From positions 162,885 through 226,884 of the forward strand of contig SFDQ01000004.1 of NCBI GenBank assembly GCA_004558145.1: a stretch of 64,000 bases of DNA, read 5' to 3'. The notes under the pieces are model-generated. The model saw nothing but the letters and a program-made list of their open reading frames with translations, ran no database searches and was not told the origin of the DNA. The position numbers were made by a program, and so were the translations under genes. This document shows positions 15,739 through 24,900 of this stretch, one piece after another; position 1 is the first letter of the stretch, and every line of letters starts with the position of its first letter. The DNA comes from Oscillospiraceae bacterium. Lineage in GTDB: Bacteria; Bacillota_A; Clostridia; Oscillospirales; Ruminococcaceae.

Positions 15739-16947
15739 TCACACGATGGGCTCGGGCAGGCCGGTGGAGATGTCGATGCGCATGCTGGAGCTGAGGCCGG
15801 AGGCCTTCCAGCCCTTGAGCAGCCGCTCCGCCACCACGCCGCTGTCGCCCGGCTGACGCACCGAGAGCATCAGCACATACTGGTTGCGGCTGTAGCGGCT
15901 GAACACGTCGCCCTTGCGCAGAGTGTTCTTGATGATCTCACGCAGCTGCAGCATCACACGGGCAGTCTCCTGCTTGCTCATGGCCTGCCCGCCGGTGCTC
16001 TGCAGCCCCACCAGCAGCAGGACCACCGTGTTGTCCACCCGCACGGCGCTGCGCACCACCATATGATACATGTGCTTGAACACTTCGTAGGGGCAGAAAT
16101 AGGCGCCGCGGATGGGCCGGTCGTCCCGGGTGACCTCGTCCAGGTCCTTCTGGATCTGGTGGATGTCGTCCACCGTGTTGGTGCCTTCGCTGGCCCAGCG
16201 GAAAATGCTCTGCAGTTCCGGGCCCAGCACCTCGCCGGTCTCGTCCAGGAACATGTTGGAAATGATGGGGTAATGGTTCAGGATGGCGTTCTTCATGTTC
16301 AGCTGCTTGAGGGCGGTGAAATGCCGCAGATACAGCTCCTCGCTGAGGGGCTCCAGCAGCAGGGCCCGGCTGCAGATGTCCAGCACTTCCTGGGCGCTGC
16401 TCCTCTCGCCGCCCGCCAACAGCAGGTCGCAGGCACGCAGCACCACCGACAGATACTTCTGGCTCAGCGCGCTGGCCTTGGGCAGCACCCAGCGCCGCCC
16501 TGAAAGGCTGGGCAAAAAGTCGCCGGTGTACTGATCCAGAAAATCGCGGCAAAGCTCCAGCTGGCGCGCGGGGTCTTTTTCCGACCGGCCCTGGCGGAAC
16601 AGGGCATTGAGGGTCTGCACATCCAGCTGCACCGGCGTGGCCGGGTTCCAGCAGTATTCCCGGTCCCGGGTCATGACGCAGTCGGCGGGCAGGCCCGCGG
16701 CCGTCAAGTGCTTGCGCAGGGAATATGCGGCGTTTTTCAGCGCGCCGGCGGGGTTCGCCACCTCGTCGTCTTCCCAGAGAGCCTCGCAGATCTGCTCGTT
16801 GGTGAGCGGCTCGTCCATGTTCAAAAGAAGGAAGATCAGCAGTTCCCAAGGCTTGTTGATCCGGGCGCCCTGCTCCAGCAGGACCTTGTCCCCTGCTTTG
16901 ATGCGCAGTCCGCCCAGAGTTTCCACTTGAAGAAGCACGTTATTCAT
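15739..16947 (-). CDS. wHTH-BTAD transcriptional regulator with degenerate GGDEF-like C-terminus
   Basis: 402 aa. Residues about 5-100 resemble an OmpR-type winged helix (KPWELLIFLLLNMDEPLTNE, AAYSLRKHL). Residues about 105-240 are a BTAD-like helical repeat domain (ALFRQGRSEKDPARQLELCR, LSEELYLRHFTALKQL). Residues about 285-395 resemble a GGDEF domain fold (LLLVGLQ, RVMLQLREIIKNTLRKGDVF, RYSRNQYVLML) in which GGDEF is replaced by RNQYV, so no cyclase activity is expected. Last gene of the leftward pilus/c-di-GMP locus, and a candidate regulator of it. The family resemblance of the third domain is my reading. Confidence 0.75.
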   Translation of the reverse strand: MNNVLLQVETLGGLRIKAGDKVLLEQGARINKPWELLIFLLLNMDEPLTNEQICEALWEDDEVANPAGALKNAAYSLRKHLTAAGLPADCVMTRDREYCWNPATPVQLDVQTLNALFRQGRSEKDPARQLELCRDFLDQYTGDFLPSLSGRRWVLPKASALSQKYLSVVLRACDLLLAGGERSSAQEVLDICSRALLLEPLSEELYLRHFTALKQLNMKNAILNHYPIISNMFLDETGEVLGPELQSIFRWASEGTNTVDDIHQIQKDLDEVTRDDRPIRGAYFCPYEVFKHMYHMVVRSAVRVDNTVVLLLVGLQSTGGQAMSKQETARVMLQLREIIKNTLRKGDVFSRYSRNQYVLMLSVRQPGDSGVVAERLLKGWKASGLSSSMRIDISTGLPEPIV

Positions 16948-16970
16948 CGTTTTTCCTCCTTCGTGCCCGG

Positions 16971-18041
16971 TCAAAGCGCGGCCAGGGCGGCCAGGCGTTT
17001 TTCCATGGCTTCGTAATGGATGCTGTAGGTGAGCGCGGTCTCTTTTGTGATGCGCTGCTGCTGCACCAGCCGCAGAAGGCTGGCGTCCATGGTGCACATG
17101 CCCTCCGCCGCGCCGGCCTGGATGGCCGCGTCGATCTGGTGGGACTTGGCCTCCCGGATGAGGGTGCGGATGGCGGTGTTGGAATACATCACCTCAAAAG
17201 CCACTGTCTGGCCTCCGTCCACGGTGGGCACCAGCTGCTGGCTGATGACCGCCTGCAGCACCATGCTCAGCTGGATGCGCACCTGATTCTGCTGGCTGGC
17301 GGGGAACACGTCCACGATGCGGTCCACCGTGCTGGCGGCGCCGGTGGTGTGCAGGGTGCTGAACAGCAGCTGGCCGGTCTCGGCGGCGGTCATGGCCACC
17401 TCGATGGTCTCCCGGTCCCGCATCTCGCCCAAAAGGATGATGTCCGGGCTTTCCCGCAGGGCGCTGCGCAGCGCTGCCAGATAGCTGGGGGAATCGCTGC
17501 CGATCTCCCGCTGGGTCACGATGCTCTTGCCGTGGCGGTGGATGTATTCGATGGGGTCCTCCATGGTGATGATGTGGCCCTCGCGCCGGTGGTTGATGCG
17601 GTCGATCATACAGGCCAGCGTGGTGGATTTGCCGCTGCCCGCCGGGCCGGTGACCAGCACAAGCCCCTTCATCCGGTCGGCGGCGGCCAGCACTTCTTCA
17701 GGGATGGACAGCGCCGCCGGGTCGGGCAGGCCAAAGCGGATGACCCGCAGCACCACCGCCAGCGACCCGCGCTGGTGGAGCACACTGGCCCGGAAGCGGC
17801 CCATCTCACGGATGGCAAAGGAGAAGTCATCGTCCGCGTCGCCGGCTGCCACCCGTGCCATATTCCGGCCGCAGAGGGCATAAATGGCCTCCACGACGGC
17901 CCCGGTGTCCTCAGGCATGAGCGGCTCGCCCTCCCGGCGCTGCCGCCCGCTGATCTTATAGGTCAGCGGCAGGCCGGCGACCACGAAAATGTCCGAAGCG
18001 CCCAGGTCCAGCGCCCGCTTGAGAATGTCGGTGATCTCCAT
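16971..18041 (-). CDS. pilT: Type IV pilus ATPase of the PilT type
   Basis: 356 aa. The N-terminal PAS-like domain (DILKRALDLGASDIFVVAGL) is followed by a secretion ATPase core: Walker A GPAGSGKST at 132-140, Walker B-like DIILLGEMRD near residue 205, and the His box STLHTTGA. The PilT-specific AIRxLIRE motif is present as AIRTLIREAKSHQI. PilT proteins power pilus retraction. No PilB-type extension ATPase is encoded in the window, so this enzyme may serve both directions or work with a distant PilB. Followed by the BTAD regulator 23 bases later. Confidence 0.93.
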   Translation of the reverse strand: MEITDILKRALDLGASDIFVVAGLPLTYKISGRQRREGEPLMPEDTGAVVEAIYALCGRNMARVAAGDADDDFSFAIREMGRFRASVLHQRGSLAVVLRVIRFGLPDPAALSIPEEVLAAADRMKGLVLVTGPAGSGKSTTLACMIDRINHRREGHIITMEDPIEYIHRHGKSIVTQREIGSDSPSYLAALRSALRESPDIILLGEMRDRETIEVAMTAAETGQLLFSTLHTTGAASTVDRIVDVFPASQQNQVRIQLSMVLQAVISQQLVPTVDGGQTVAFEVMYSNTAIRTLIREAKSHQIDAAIQAGAAEGMCTMDASLLRLVQQQRITKETALTYSIHYEAMEKRLAALAAL

Positions 18042-18062
18042 GTTCCCTCTCCTCCCCTTCTG

Positions 18063-18482
18063 TCAAAAACTGCCGTCCCACAAATCCAGGCTCTCGTCCG
18101 CCTGCCATTCCTGGCTCAGCTGCCAGGAGTCGATGCGCCAGCCGCCGTCCTCCGCAAGGACGAGGCGCACCGTCAGGCGGCGGCCTTCCTCTCCTTCTAT
18201 CACGGTCTCCAGAACGCCCTGTTCGTCCGCCGCAAGGCCGCCGGGCAGGCTCGCGCCCTCCGCCAGGGCTGCGTCCACCTGGGCAAGCCAGCGCCAGGCC
18301 TCATTCTCACATTCCGCGTCCAGCTCAAAGCGCTCCATCGCCCGCTCCGCCAGAGCCAGGTCCGCCCGGGCGGTGGAGAAAGCCAGCACCGCCAGCACCG
18401 CCAGACACACCGCCACCACCGCGATGAGCAGCGTCAGCGCGCCGGAGCGCACCGGCATATGGGCATGTTCTTTATACCGCAT
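18063..18482 (-). CDS. Small membrane-anchored pseudopilin-like protein
   Basis: 139 aa: short basic N-terminus, one long hydrophobic helix (about residues 13-36, GALTLLIAVVAVCLAVLAVL), then a helical, acidic soluble domain ending SFDLW-like. This is the topology of a minor pilin, but the Glu5 of prepilins is absent. Encoded between PilT and other small single-helix proteins, with tight spacing. Probable pilus accessory protein; not a recognised family. Confidence 0.65.
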   Translation of the reverse strand: MRYKEHAHMPVRSGALTLLIAVVAVCLAVLAVLAFSTARADLALAERAMERFELDAECENEAWRWLAQVDAALAEGASLPGGLAADEQGVLETVIEGEEGRRLTVRLVLAEDGGWRIDSWQLSQEWQADESLDLWDGSF

Positions 18483-18506
18483 GGGTGCTTCCTCCCTTCC
18501 GACCGG

Positions 18507-18914
18507 TCAGTCCGGCCAGTAGCGCACGAAATCAAAGCTGCAGAGCTCCTCTCCCGCAGTGGTGCGCACCGCGAGGCGCAGGGTAACGGTGCGGCCCGCC
18601 GTCTGGGGCTGCTCCGTCAGTTCCATAGAGAGGCGGTAGGACTCGCCGCTGGGGCCGGTGCGCTCCACCTCGCCCCCCGCGGCGTCCGTTTCTTCCAGCC
18701 CTGCCAGCCGCAGGAAATCCGCCTCATCCGCGGCGGCATAGAATTCTTCGCTCACATTCTGGGCCAGACGCTGGGCGTCGGTGAGGCGGCGGGCCTCCAG
18801 CGCCTGCGTGCGGGCCGCACTGAACAGCTGGGCCAGCACAGCGGTCAGCCCCAGCAGGAACACCGTGAGCAGCAGGCATTCCACATAAAAAGCCATGGAT
18901 CTGTGCCGGTTCAT
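18507..18914 (-). CDS. Small pseudopilin-like protein
   Basis: 135 aa. SMAFYVECLLLTVFLLGLTA near the N-terminus has a glutamate just ahead of the hydrophobic helix, as in prepilins, where the mature protein would begin near AFYVE. The helix runs on into an amphipathic helix (ALEARRLTDAQRLAQNVSEE), then a short beta domain. The start overlaps the stop of the next upstream gene by four bases (ATGA). Likely a pilin-like component exported by the PilC/PilT machinery; inferred from topology and context. Confidence 0.7.
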   Translation of the reverse strand: MNRHRSMAFYVECLLLTVFLLGLTAVLAQLFSAARTQALEARRLTDAQRLAQNVSEEFYAAADEADFLRLAGLEETDAAGGEVERTGPSGESYRLSMELTEQPQTAGRTVTLRLAVRTTAGEELCSFDFVRYWPD

Positions 18915-19396
18915 GCCGCACCTCCCCCGGCGCTGCGCAGCGCCGCGTCAGCGGTGTTTCCGTCCACCGTGAGGCGCAGCAGCGCAGGGCTGGCCCACTG
19001 GGCGGTGAACTCCTGTGCCGGAGCCAGCGGCTGGGCGGCCTCCGGGTCGGTGGCGGCGTCGGCGGCGCAGAACTGCTCCATCAGCCAGCCGTCCGCCAGA
19101 TAGATGCGGAACTCATAGCCGCTTTCCTGTTCGGTCAAAACCAGCATATCCCCTTCGGGGCCGCTGTCCAGCCGCACCGCGCCGGCGGCGTCGCCCGAGC
19201 GCACCCGGGCCACAAGGCTGCCCAGCGCCGCCCGCGTCTGCTCGTTGGCGGTCCGGCTGGCTTCCAGGCTGCCGTAGAGCCCGGCGCCCAGGGCGGTGAG
19301 CCAGAGGATGCAGCCCAGCATCAGCACGAACAGCGCCAGGGAAAACGCCGGTGTTGCCCGGCCGGACGAACGATGCATGGGATGCCCTCCTTTCAC
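18911..19396 (-). CDS. DUF4860-family pilin-like membrane protein
   Basis: 161 aa (155 aa if the second Met is used). TPAFSLALFVLMLGCILWL is the N-terminal helix, followed by an ARVRSGDAAGAVRL-type region, LVLTEQESGYEFRIYLADGWLMEQF and LRLTVDG. This order matches my knowledge of DUF4860 proteins, which sit in Firmicutes type IV pilus/type II secretion clusters and have a pseudopilin fold. The start at 19396 has AAAGGAGGGC just ahead but close; an internal ATG at 19378 is possible. Confidence 0.75.
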   Translation of the reverse strand: MKGGHPMHRSSGRATPAFSLALFVLMLGCILWLTALGAGLYGSLEASRTANEQTRAALGSLVARVRSGDAAGAVRLDSGPEGDMLVLTEQESGYEFRIYLADGWLMEQFCAADAATDPEAAQPLAPAQEFTAQWASPALLRLTVDGNTADAALRSAGGGAA

Positions 19397-19416
19397 TCAG
19401 CGGCCTGTGAGGCCGG

Positions 19417-19743
19417 TCATTTTTGCAGCACGGTGACCTCCGGCGGCAGGTTGGAGGCGAACGCCTCATAGACCACGATGTAGCGGTCATGGTTGATCTG
19501 CAGGCCGTAATGGTCGGTGAGATAATCCAGGTCCTGGGGGTAATAGCCCTCCACCGCGTAGCACTGGACGGCGCTGCGCAGCACGGCGTTTCTCAGCGCT
19601 GCGGCGCCCTGGCCGTCCAGGTCGGCGCCCACGCGGCCCAGGCCCCAGGCACAGCCCAGAGCCAGCGCCGCCGCCAGCACCAGCGCCAGCAGCACACGCA
19701 GCAGCAGCCTGCCGCGGGCAAGAGGCGTTCGGTCGTGATACAT
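19417..19743 (-). CDS. Pseudopilin-like small membrane protein
   Basis: 108 aa: basic N-terminus, one hydrophobic helix (LLLRVLLALVLAAALALGCAW), then LRNAVLRSAVQCYAVEGYYP and QDLDYLTDHYGLQIN. The pattern of a tyrosine, glycine and YP followed by a LxxLxxxYG helix recalls the short loop of GspG-type pseudopilins. It starts 12 bases after the PilC stop. Role in the pilus machine is inferred. Confidence 0.7.
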   Translation of the reverse strand: MYHDRTPLARGRLLLRVLLALVLAAALALGCAWGLGRVGADLDGQGAAALRNAVLRSAVQCYAVEGYYPQDLDYLTDHYGLQINHDRYIVVYEAFASNLPPEVTVLQK

Positions 19744-19755
19744 GGAAGCGCCTCC

Positions 19756-20799
19756 TTATCCCACCGTGCCGAGGATGCCGATGAGCGGCAGCATCACTGA
19801 CAGCAGGGTGATGCCCACCGCCACGGTGAGGAAGGCCGAGATCGCCGGCTCCACCATGTCCACCACCCGGTCCAGCTCGTCGTCCGCGTCCTGGGTGAAC
19901 AGGCTGGTGAGGCGGGCGAGCACCTGCTCGGTCTTGCCGCTGCGCTCGCCGCTGAGCAGCATCCGGGCATACAGGGGCTCAAAAAGCTTCTGGTCGTGCA
20001 CCGCCGTGGCAAGGCCGGAGCCCTGGGCCATCTGGCCCCGGGCGGCGGCGATGGCCGCGTGCAGGCCGGTGTGGTCCACCATTCCCTCGGCGGCCTCCAT
20101 GGCAGTGTCGGCGTCCAGGCCGCTGGCGATGAAGATGTCCAGCGCGCCCGCAAGGCGTGCCACCGCCAGCTTGCGGCTGGCCGCGGCGGTGAGGGGCAGC
20201 CGCTGGAACACATGGCTCAACCGGGCGCGGCCTGCGGCGGTGCGGCCCAGGACGGCCCCCACCGCCACCAGGACGGCCAGCACCAGCGTGACCGCCAGCG
20301 CCACGCCGCCCACCCAGTAGGCCAGACGGATGTAGCCGTAGCTGCTGGTGGCGATGTCGCCCACAAGGCCCTCGTACACGCCGGTGAACACCGGCAGCAC
20401 CCAGGCCAGCAGCACCGCCAGGATGGCGGCCATCAGGCCCAGCAGCACCGCGGGATAGACCACGGCGCTGCGCAGTTTCTTTTGCAGGCGCGCCTGAGAC
20501 GCGTAATACCGGGCGAGGCTGTTCAGCACCGCCTCGGTGCGGCCCGCCTTTTCGCCGGCTGCGATCATGCGCACGGCGTAGCCGGGCAGCGCGCCGGTCT
20601 GTTCCACCGCCGAGGACAGGCTCTCGCCCAGCAGCAGCGCCTTCTGCATGGTGCGGGCGGCCTCCCTGAAGGGGCCCGCCGCGCTGTCTTCGCTGAGCAG
20701 ACCGGCGGCCTCGTCCAGCTGGATGCCCGCCCCCAGCAGCAGTGCCAGATTCTCGCACAGGGCGCTCACCGCCAGCGCGTCAAGTTCCCGTTTTGCCAT
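19756..20799 (-). CDS. pilC: Type IV pilus/type II secretion inner-membrane platform protein PilC/GspF
   Basis: 347 aa with two T2SSF domains, each preceding membrane helices. The first repeat has LLGAGIQLDEAAGLL and YYASQARLQKKLRSAVVYPAV, the second FIASGLDADTAMEAA and SLFTQDADDELDRVVDMVEP. Three transmembrane helices are visible (about residues 110-135, 155-180, 315-340). PilC couples the cytoplasmic ATPase to pilin movement. First gene of the compact pilC-pilT run, 50 bases after the transglutaminase gene stop. Confidence 0.93.
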   Translation of the reverse strand: MAKRELDALAVSALCENLALLLGAGIQLDEAAGLLSEDSAAGPFREAARTMQKALLLGESLSSAVEQTGALPGYAVRMIAAGEKAGRTEAVLNSLARYYASQARLQKKLRSAVVYPAVLLGLMAAILAVLLAWVLPVFTGVYEGLVGDIATSSYGYIRLAYWVGGVALAVTLVLAVLVAVGAVLGRTAAGRARLSHVFQRLPLTAAASRKLAVARLAGALDIFIASGLDADTAMEAAEGMVDHTGLHAAIAAARGQMAQGSGLATAVHDQKLFEPLYARMLLSGERSGKTEQVLARLTSLFTQDADDELDRVVDMVEPAISAFLTVAVGITLLSVMLPLIGILGTVG

Positions 20800-20848
20800 G
20801 ATGCCTCTTCCTTTCCCATACGATGCGCGCCGGCCACGGGGCCCGCGG

Positions 20849-21790
20849 TCAATAGGTCTTGTACTCCCGGTAGTTGCTGCCGTCGCCGATGAATTCCGCG
20901 TCGGCGCCGCCCGCGGCGAAGGTCAGGTCCACCCGGGTCCAGGTCTCCCGGTCCACCTCGATCTTGACGGTGATCCAGCCGGTCTCCTCCAGCCAGATCA
21001 TGTTCCAGGCATGATAGAGGTCGTTGGGGGCCACATAGCCGGTGATGACCTTGGTGGGCACGCCCTGGCTGCGGAGCATGGCCGCGGCCAGCACCGCGTA
21101 GTCGATGCAGATGCCCTTGCCGGTGGCCAGGGTCTCATCCGCGTCGGAAAGATAGCCCGTGCCGATGGTCTCGGCCTTGGGGGTGTCGTAGGCGATGTGC
21201 TCCACGATGTAGGCATAGACGGCGGACACCATGCCTGCCTCGTCCGCCGCGCCCGCCGCCAGCTGCCCGGCCAGCGCCACGCAGTCGTCGCCGGCGGCGT
21301 AGTTCACATAGCAGCTGGGCCGCAGGAACGGCTCCAGCTCGCTGGCCAGCTGCACCTGCTCGGTGCGGGCGTACTTTTCGCTGTATTGGGTGTCGGCCAC
21401 GTTCTCCATCACCCGGAAGGTGTATTCCCCGTCGCCGCTTTGCAGCGGGCAGACGATGGGAGTGCCGTCGCCGGGCAGGTCGTAGTTGTATTTCACGTCG
21501 CCGAACACCACCTGGAATTTCAGGCGCTTTTCGCTCACGGCGCTCACTGCCACATAGCCCTGGGCCAGATGGCTGGTGTCCAGCAAGCAGTCGTTTTCGC
21601 CGGTGGCGGCAGCCGCGTCAAAGGCCGCCTCGGCCATGGGCGGGGCCTGATAGCCTCCGCCGGCCTGTTCTTCCGACGCCGCCGTGCTCTGGGCCGGGGC
21701 GGACGGGGCCGGGGCGCTGCCTTCGCCCGCGCCGCAGGCGGAAAACAGCACGCAGACCGCCAGCAGCGCGCAGAGCCATCGACGCTGCAT
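20849..21790 (-). CDS. Transglutaminase-like lipoprotein
   Basis: 313 aa. Signal peptide with lipobox (VLFSAC), a Ser/Ala/Pro linker, a beta domain with LKFQVVFGDVKYNYDLPGDG, then a transglutaminase-like cysteine protease fold near residues 195-300: GKGICIDYAVLAAAMLRSQG with the catalytic Cys, NDLYHAWNMIWLE with His, and KIEVD with Asp. Secreted on the outer membrane face; may cleave or cross-link peptides or cell-wall proteins. ATG at 21790 follows GGGGGGAAGGGG. It sits between the c-di-GMP gene and pilC, so it could modify the pilus or surface protein. Confidence 0.88.
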   Translation of the reverse strand: MQRRWLCALLAVCVLFSACGAGEGSAPAPSAPAQSTAASEEQAGGGYQAPPMAEAAFDAAAATGENDCLLDTSHLAQGYVAVSAVSEKRLKFQVVFGDVKYNYDLPGDGTPIVCPLQSGDGEYTFRVMENVADTQYSEKYARTEQVQLASELEPFLRPSCYVNYAAGDDCVALAGQLAAGAADEAGMVSAVYAYIVEHIAYDTPKAETIGTGYLSDADETLATGKGICIDYAVLAAAMLRSQGVPTKVITGYVAPNDLYHAWNMIWLEETGWITVKIEVDRETWTRVDLTFAAGGADAEFIGDGSNYREYKTY

Positions 21791-21944
21791 CCCCTTCCCC
21801 CCTTTTTCTGCGGGGCACATCCCGCCCCGCGCGCTCACTCTAATGTTAATTATATCGGCCCTGTGTGAAAAGTAAAGTAAAGTATATGTAAGCAGGCCCG
21901 CCGCGCTGCGGCGAGCCTGCTCCGCCCGGCAGAGCCAAAACACA

Positions 21945-24900
21945 TCACGTATGGGACGTTGCTCCCGGACCTTCTCCGTGGAAAATACGGTACTGATTTT
22001 TGCCCCGGCGCTTGGCCTCGTAGAGGGCCGCGTCCGCGTTGGCCAGCAGAGCGTCATAGTCGCTGCCGTGCTCCGGGAAGAGGGATGCGCCGATGCTGCC
22101 CATGATCTGGTAATGGATGTCCCCGTTGCGGTAGGGGTTGCGGAACATGTTGCAAAGGCGCTCCAGGCGGTTTTCCAGCACTTCGCGGGTCACGTTGGAG
22201 ACGAACACCACGAACTCGTCGCCGCCGAAGCGGGCCACCACGTCGGAGTGGCGGAACACGCTCTGGATGCGCTGGGCAATGCAGCGCAGGATGTCGTCGC
22301 CCACCATGTGTCCCAAAGCGTCGTTGGCCTTTTTGAAGTCGTCCACGTCGATGAAGATCAGCGCTCCGCAGGTGAGTTTTCCCTTTGTGAGCCGCTCGTG
22401 GACATTGCGCTCGAAGTAGGTGCGGTTGTACAGGCCGGTCAGGCCGTCCCGGTTGGCCTGCTCCTTCCAGCGGTCCAGCTCGTTGCGCCAGTTCGCGGTG
22501 TTCACCAGAACGCCCTCGATCACCGCGCCGCTCTCGCTTTCCTCCCGCTGCAGGTGCAGCTCCATCCACTCGTATCCGCCGTCAGACACGCAGATGCGCA
22601 CCGTGCCCTCCACCCAGGGGATCTCGTCCCGGGCGCAGCGGCCCACCATGTCCAGAAAGTCCTCTTCGTCGTTTTCGTTCAGAAGGCCCGAACTGCGCAA
22701 AAAGGCAATGGCGTCGGGGAATTCCGTTCTTCCTTCCATCACCGGCGAGAAAGCCGCTGAGAAACGGATGCTGCCCGTGTCCGGGCGGTACTGGAACGTA
22801 ACGATGCTGCCCCGTTTCTTGTCCTCGGCCCACTCGGCCGCCTGGGGGGAGAGCAGCGCGCCCTCGGGGTCCACGCAGCTCAGCCGCCCGTTTTCCCAGC
22901 CGGCGTTCTCAAACTCCTCCACCGGCATGGGCCGGAAAAACACGTATCCCTGCACGGTGTCGCAGGCGGCATGGCGCAGGTGACGCACCTGTTCCATGTT
23001 CTCCACGCCTTCGGCCACGGTGTTGATGTGCAATTTGCCGGCCATCTTCATGATGGATTCCACCACGCGGCGGCCGCGGCGGGAGTCGTTGTCCCCCACG
23101 AAGAAGCTGCGGTCCAGCTTGATGGCGTCCACATTCAGCTGATTGAGCAGGCCCAGCGACGAGTAGCCGGAGCCGAAGTCGTCCAGCGAGCAGCCAAAGC
23201 CCGCCTCATGCATCCGGTCGATGAGATGGCGCACGCCCTGGGGGTCGTCCAGCAGGATGGTCTCAGTGAGCTCGAACTCGATGAGGCCCCGGTCCACCTT
23301 GTATTTGTCGCGGATGGTCTGATATTTTTCTAAAAAGTCCGGGGAGTCCAGGTTCTGGCGGGAGAGGTTCACCGACACCACGCACAGTTCCCTGCCCTCC
23401 TGCTTCCAGCGGGCCAGATCGCGGCAGACCTGCTCGAAAACGAACTGGTCGATGCGGGTGATGAAGCGGTATTTCTCCAGCACGGGAACGAACACCGCAG
23501 GCGAGATCATGCCCCGCTTGGGATGCTGCCAGCGGATGAGCGCCTCGGCGCCGGAGACCCGCCGGTCCTCCAGACGGACCTTGGGCTGGTAGTACACCTT
23601 GAAGTCGCCGGCGCGCAGCGAGGTGTCCAGCCAGTTGATCATCTCTTTTTCTTCCAGCTGCACCCGCTGCCACTCGGCGTCGTAGAAGGTGCACTCTCCG
23701 TGCATCTTCTCGCCGATCTTGCGGGCGGTGCTGCTGCGCTCTTCCATGACGGTCACATCGTTTTCGCCGGGCTGTGCCATGTCCGCGCCGAAACGAAGTT
23801 CCAGATAGTAGGGGTTTTCCAGGTCCACGTTGAAGGCGTTGACCTTCTTGTACATATCCTGCAGCCGCTGCACGATCTCCTGCTTGTCCTGCCCTTCCAG
23901 CAGCAGATAGAACAGGTCGGCGGAAGCGCGGGTGATGAGCTCGCCCGGGCGCAGGCAGCTTTCCAGCGTGTTGTAAAGGTAGCGAAGGGTGCGGTTGCCC
24001 TCTTCGATGCCGTAGATGCTGTTCACCAGCTTGAAGCCCTGCATATCAGCGGAGACCAGGGTGTAGTTGCTGCTCTTTTCCAGAAGGAGCGAAGCGTCGT
24101 AGCGGAAACGTGCGTCGCTCTTGCCGCCGGTGAGGGGGTCTACGAAGGCCATGTACTCCAGGCTGGACTGATAGCGGCGGCGCAGGATGGTCATGGCGAT
24201 GAGCACGCCGCCGAAAACAACGCCCAGCAGCAGGGTGAGCCACAGGTTCTCGGTCACCAGCGGGTCGATGGTCTTGCCCAGCAGGTCAGCGGGAATGATG
24301 GTGAGCACATACCAGTCGTTGGCCACCAGCGGGATGTAGCTCACCAGAACGCCCGTGCCGTCCTTTTCGATCTTGGTCACGCCGGCCTGACCCGCGTGGA
24401 TGTCATCATACATCTGGCTGAACTGGGCGCGCTCCTCTTCCGTTCCGTTCAGCCAGGTGTCCCGAAGAAGGGTGGACAGTTCATTGCTTTCGCCGGCAGC
24501 CAGCAGTTCGCCGTCCCGGGTGATGACCCTGGACGTGCCCTCGCCGTTGAAGCTCTGGGTGGAGAGCATGCTGGTGAGCAGGCTGGCGTTCTTGACGCCC
24601 AGCAGCACCGATTCCTCCGCGGTCTCGCCGCAGGAGTAGTAGATGCCCAGGGCCGGCTCGCGGGACATGATCAATTGGGTGGTGCCCGCATGCACCACGT
24701 CGTCGCCCGCCAGCGCGGAACAGCGCTCCCTGATCCACTCTTCGGCTTCCGTCGTATTCGCCGCCAGATACAGCTCGTCAAACCCGGACACCGACGCCTT
24801 GCGGGCCAAAAACTCCGGCAGCGCATCCTCGTCCAGAAGCACGGCGCTGTCCCGGATGATGTTCATGCTTTCCATCGACTGGGAAAGGCGGCTGTCCACC

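Noticed and set aside
17016..19103. Long plus-strand frame over the pilT region (695 codons)
   Set aside because: Antisense to pilT and the small pilus genes with their normal starts and family motifs.
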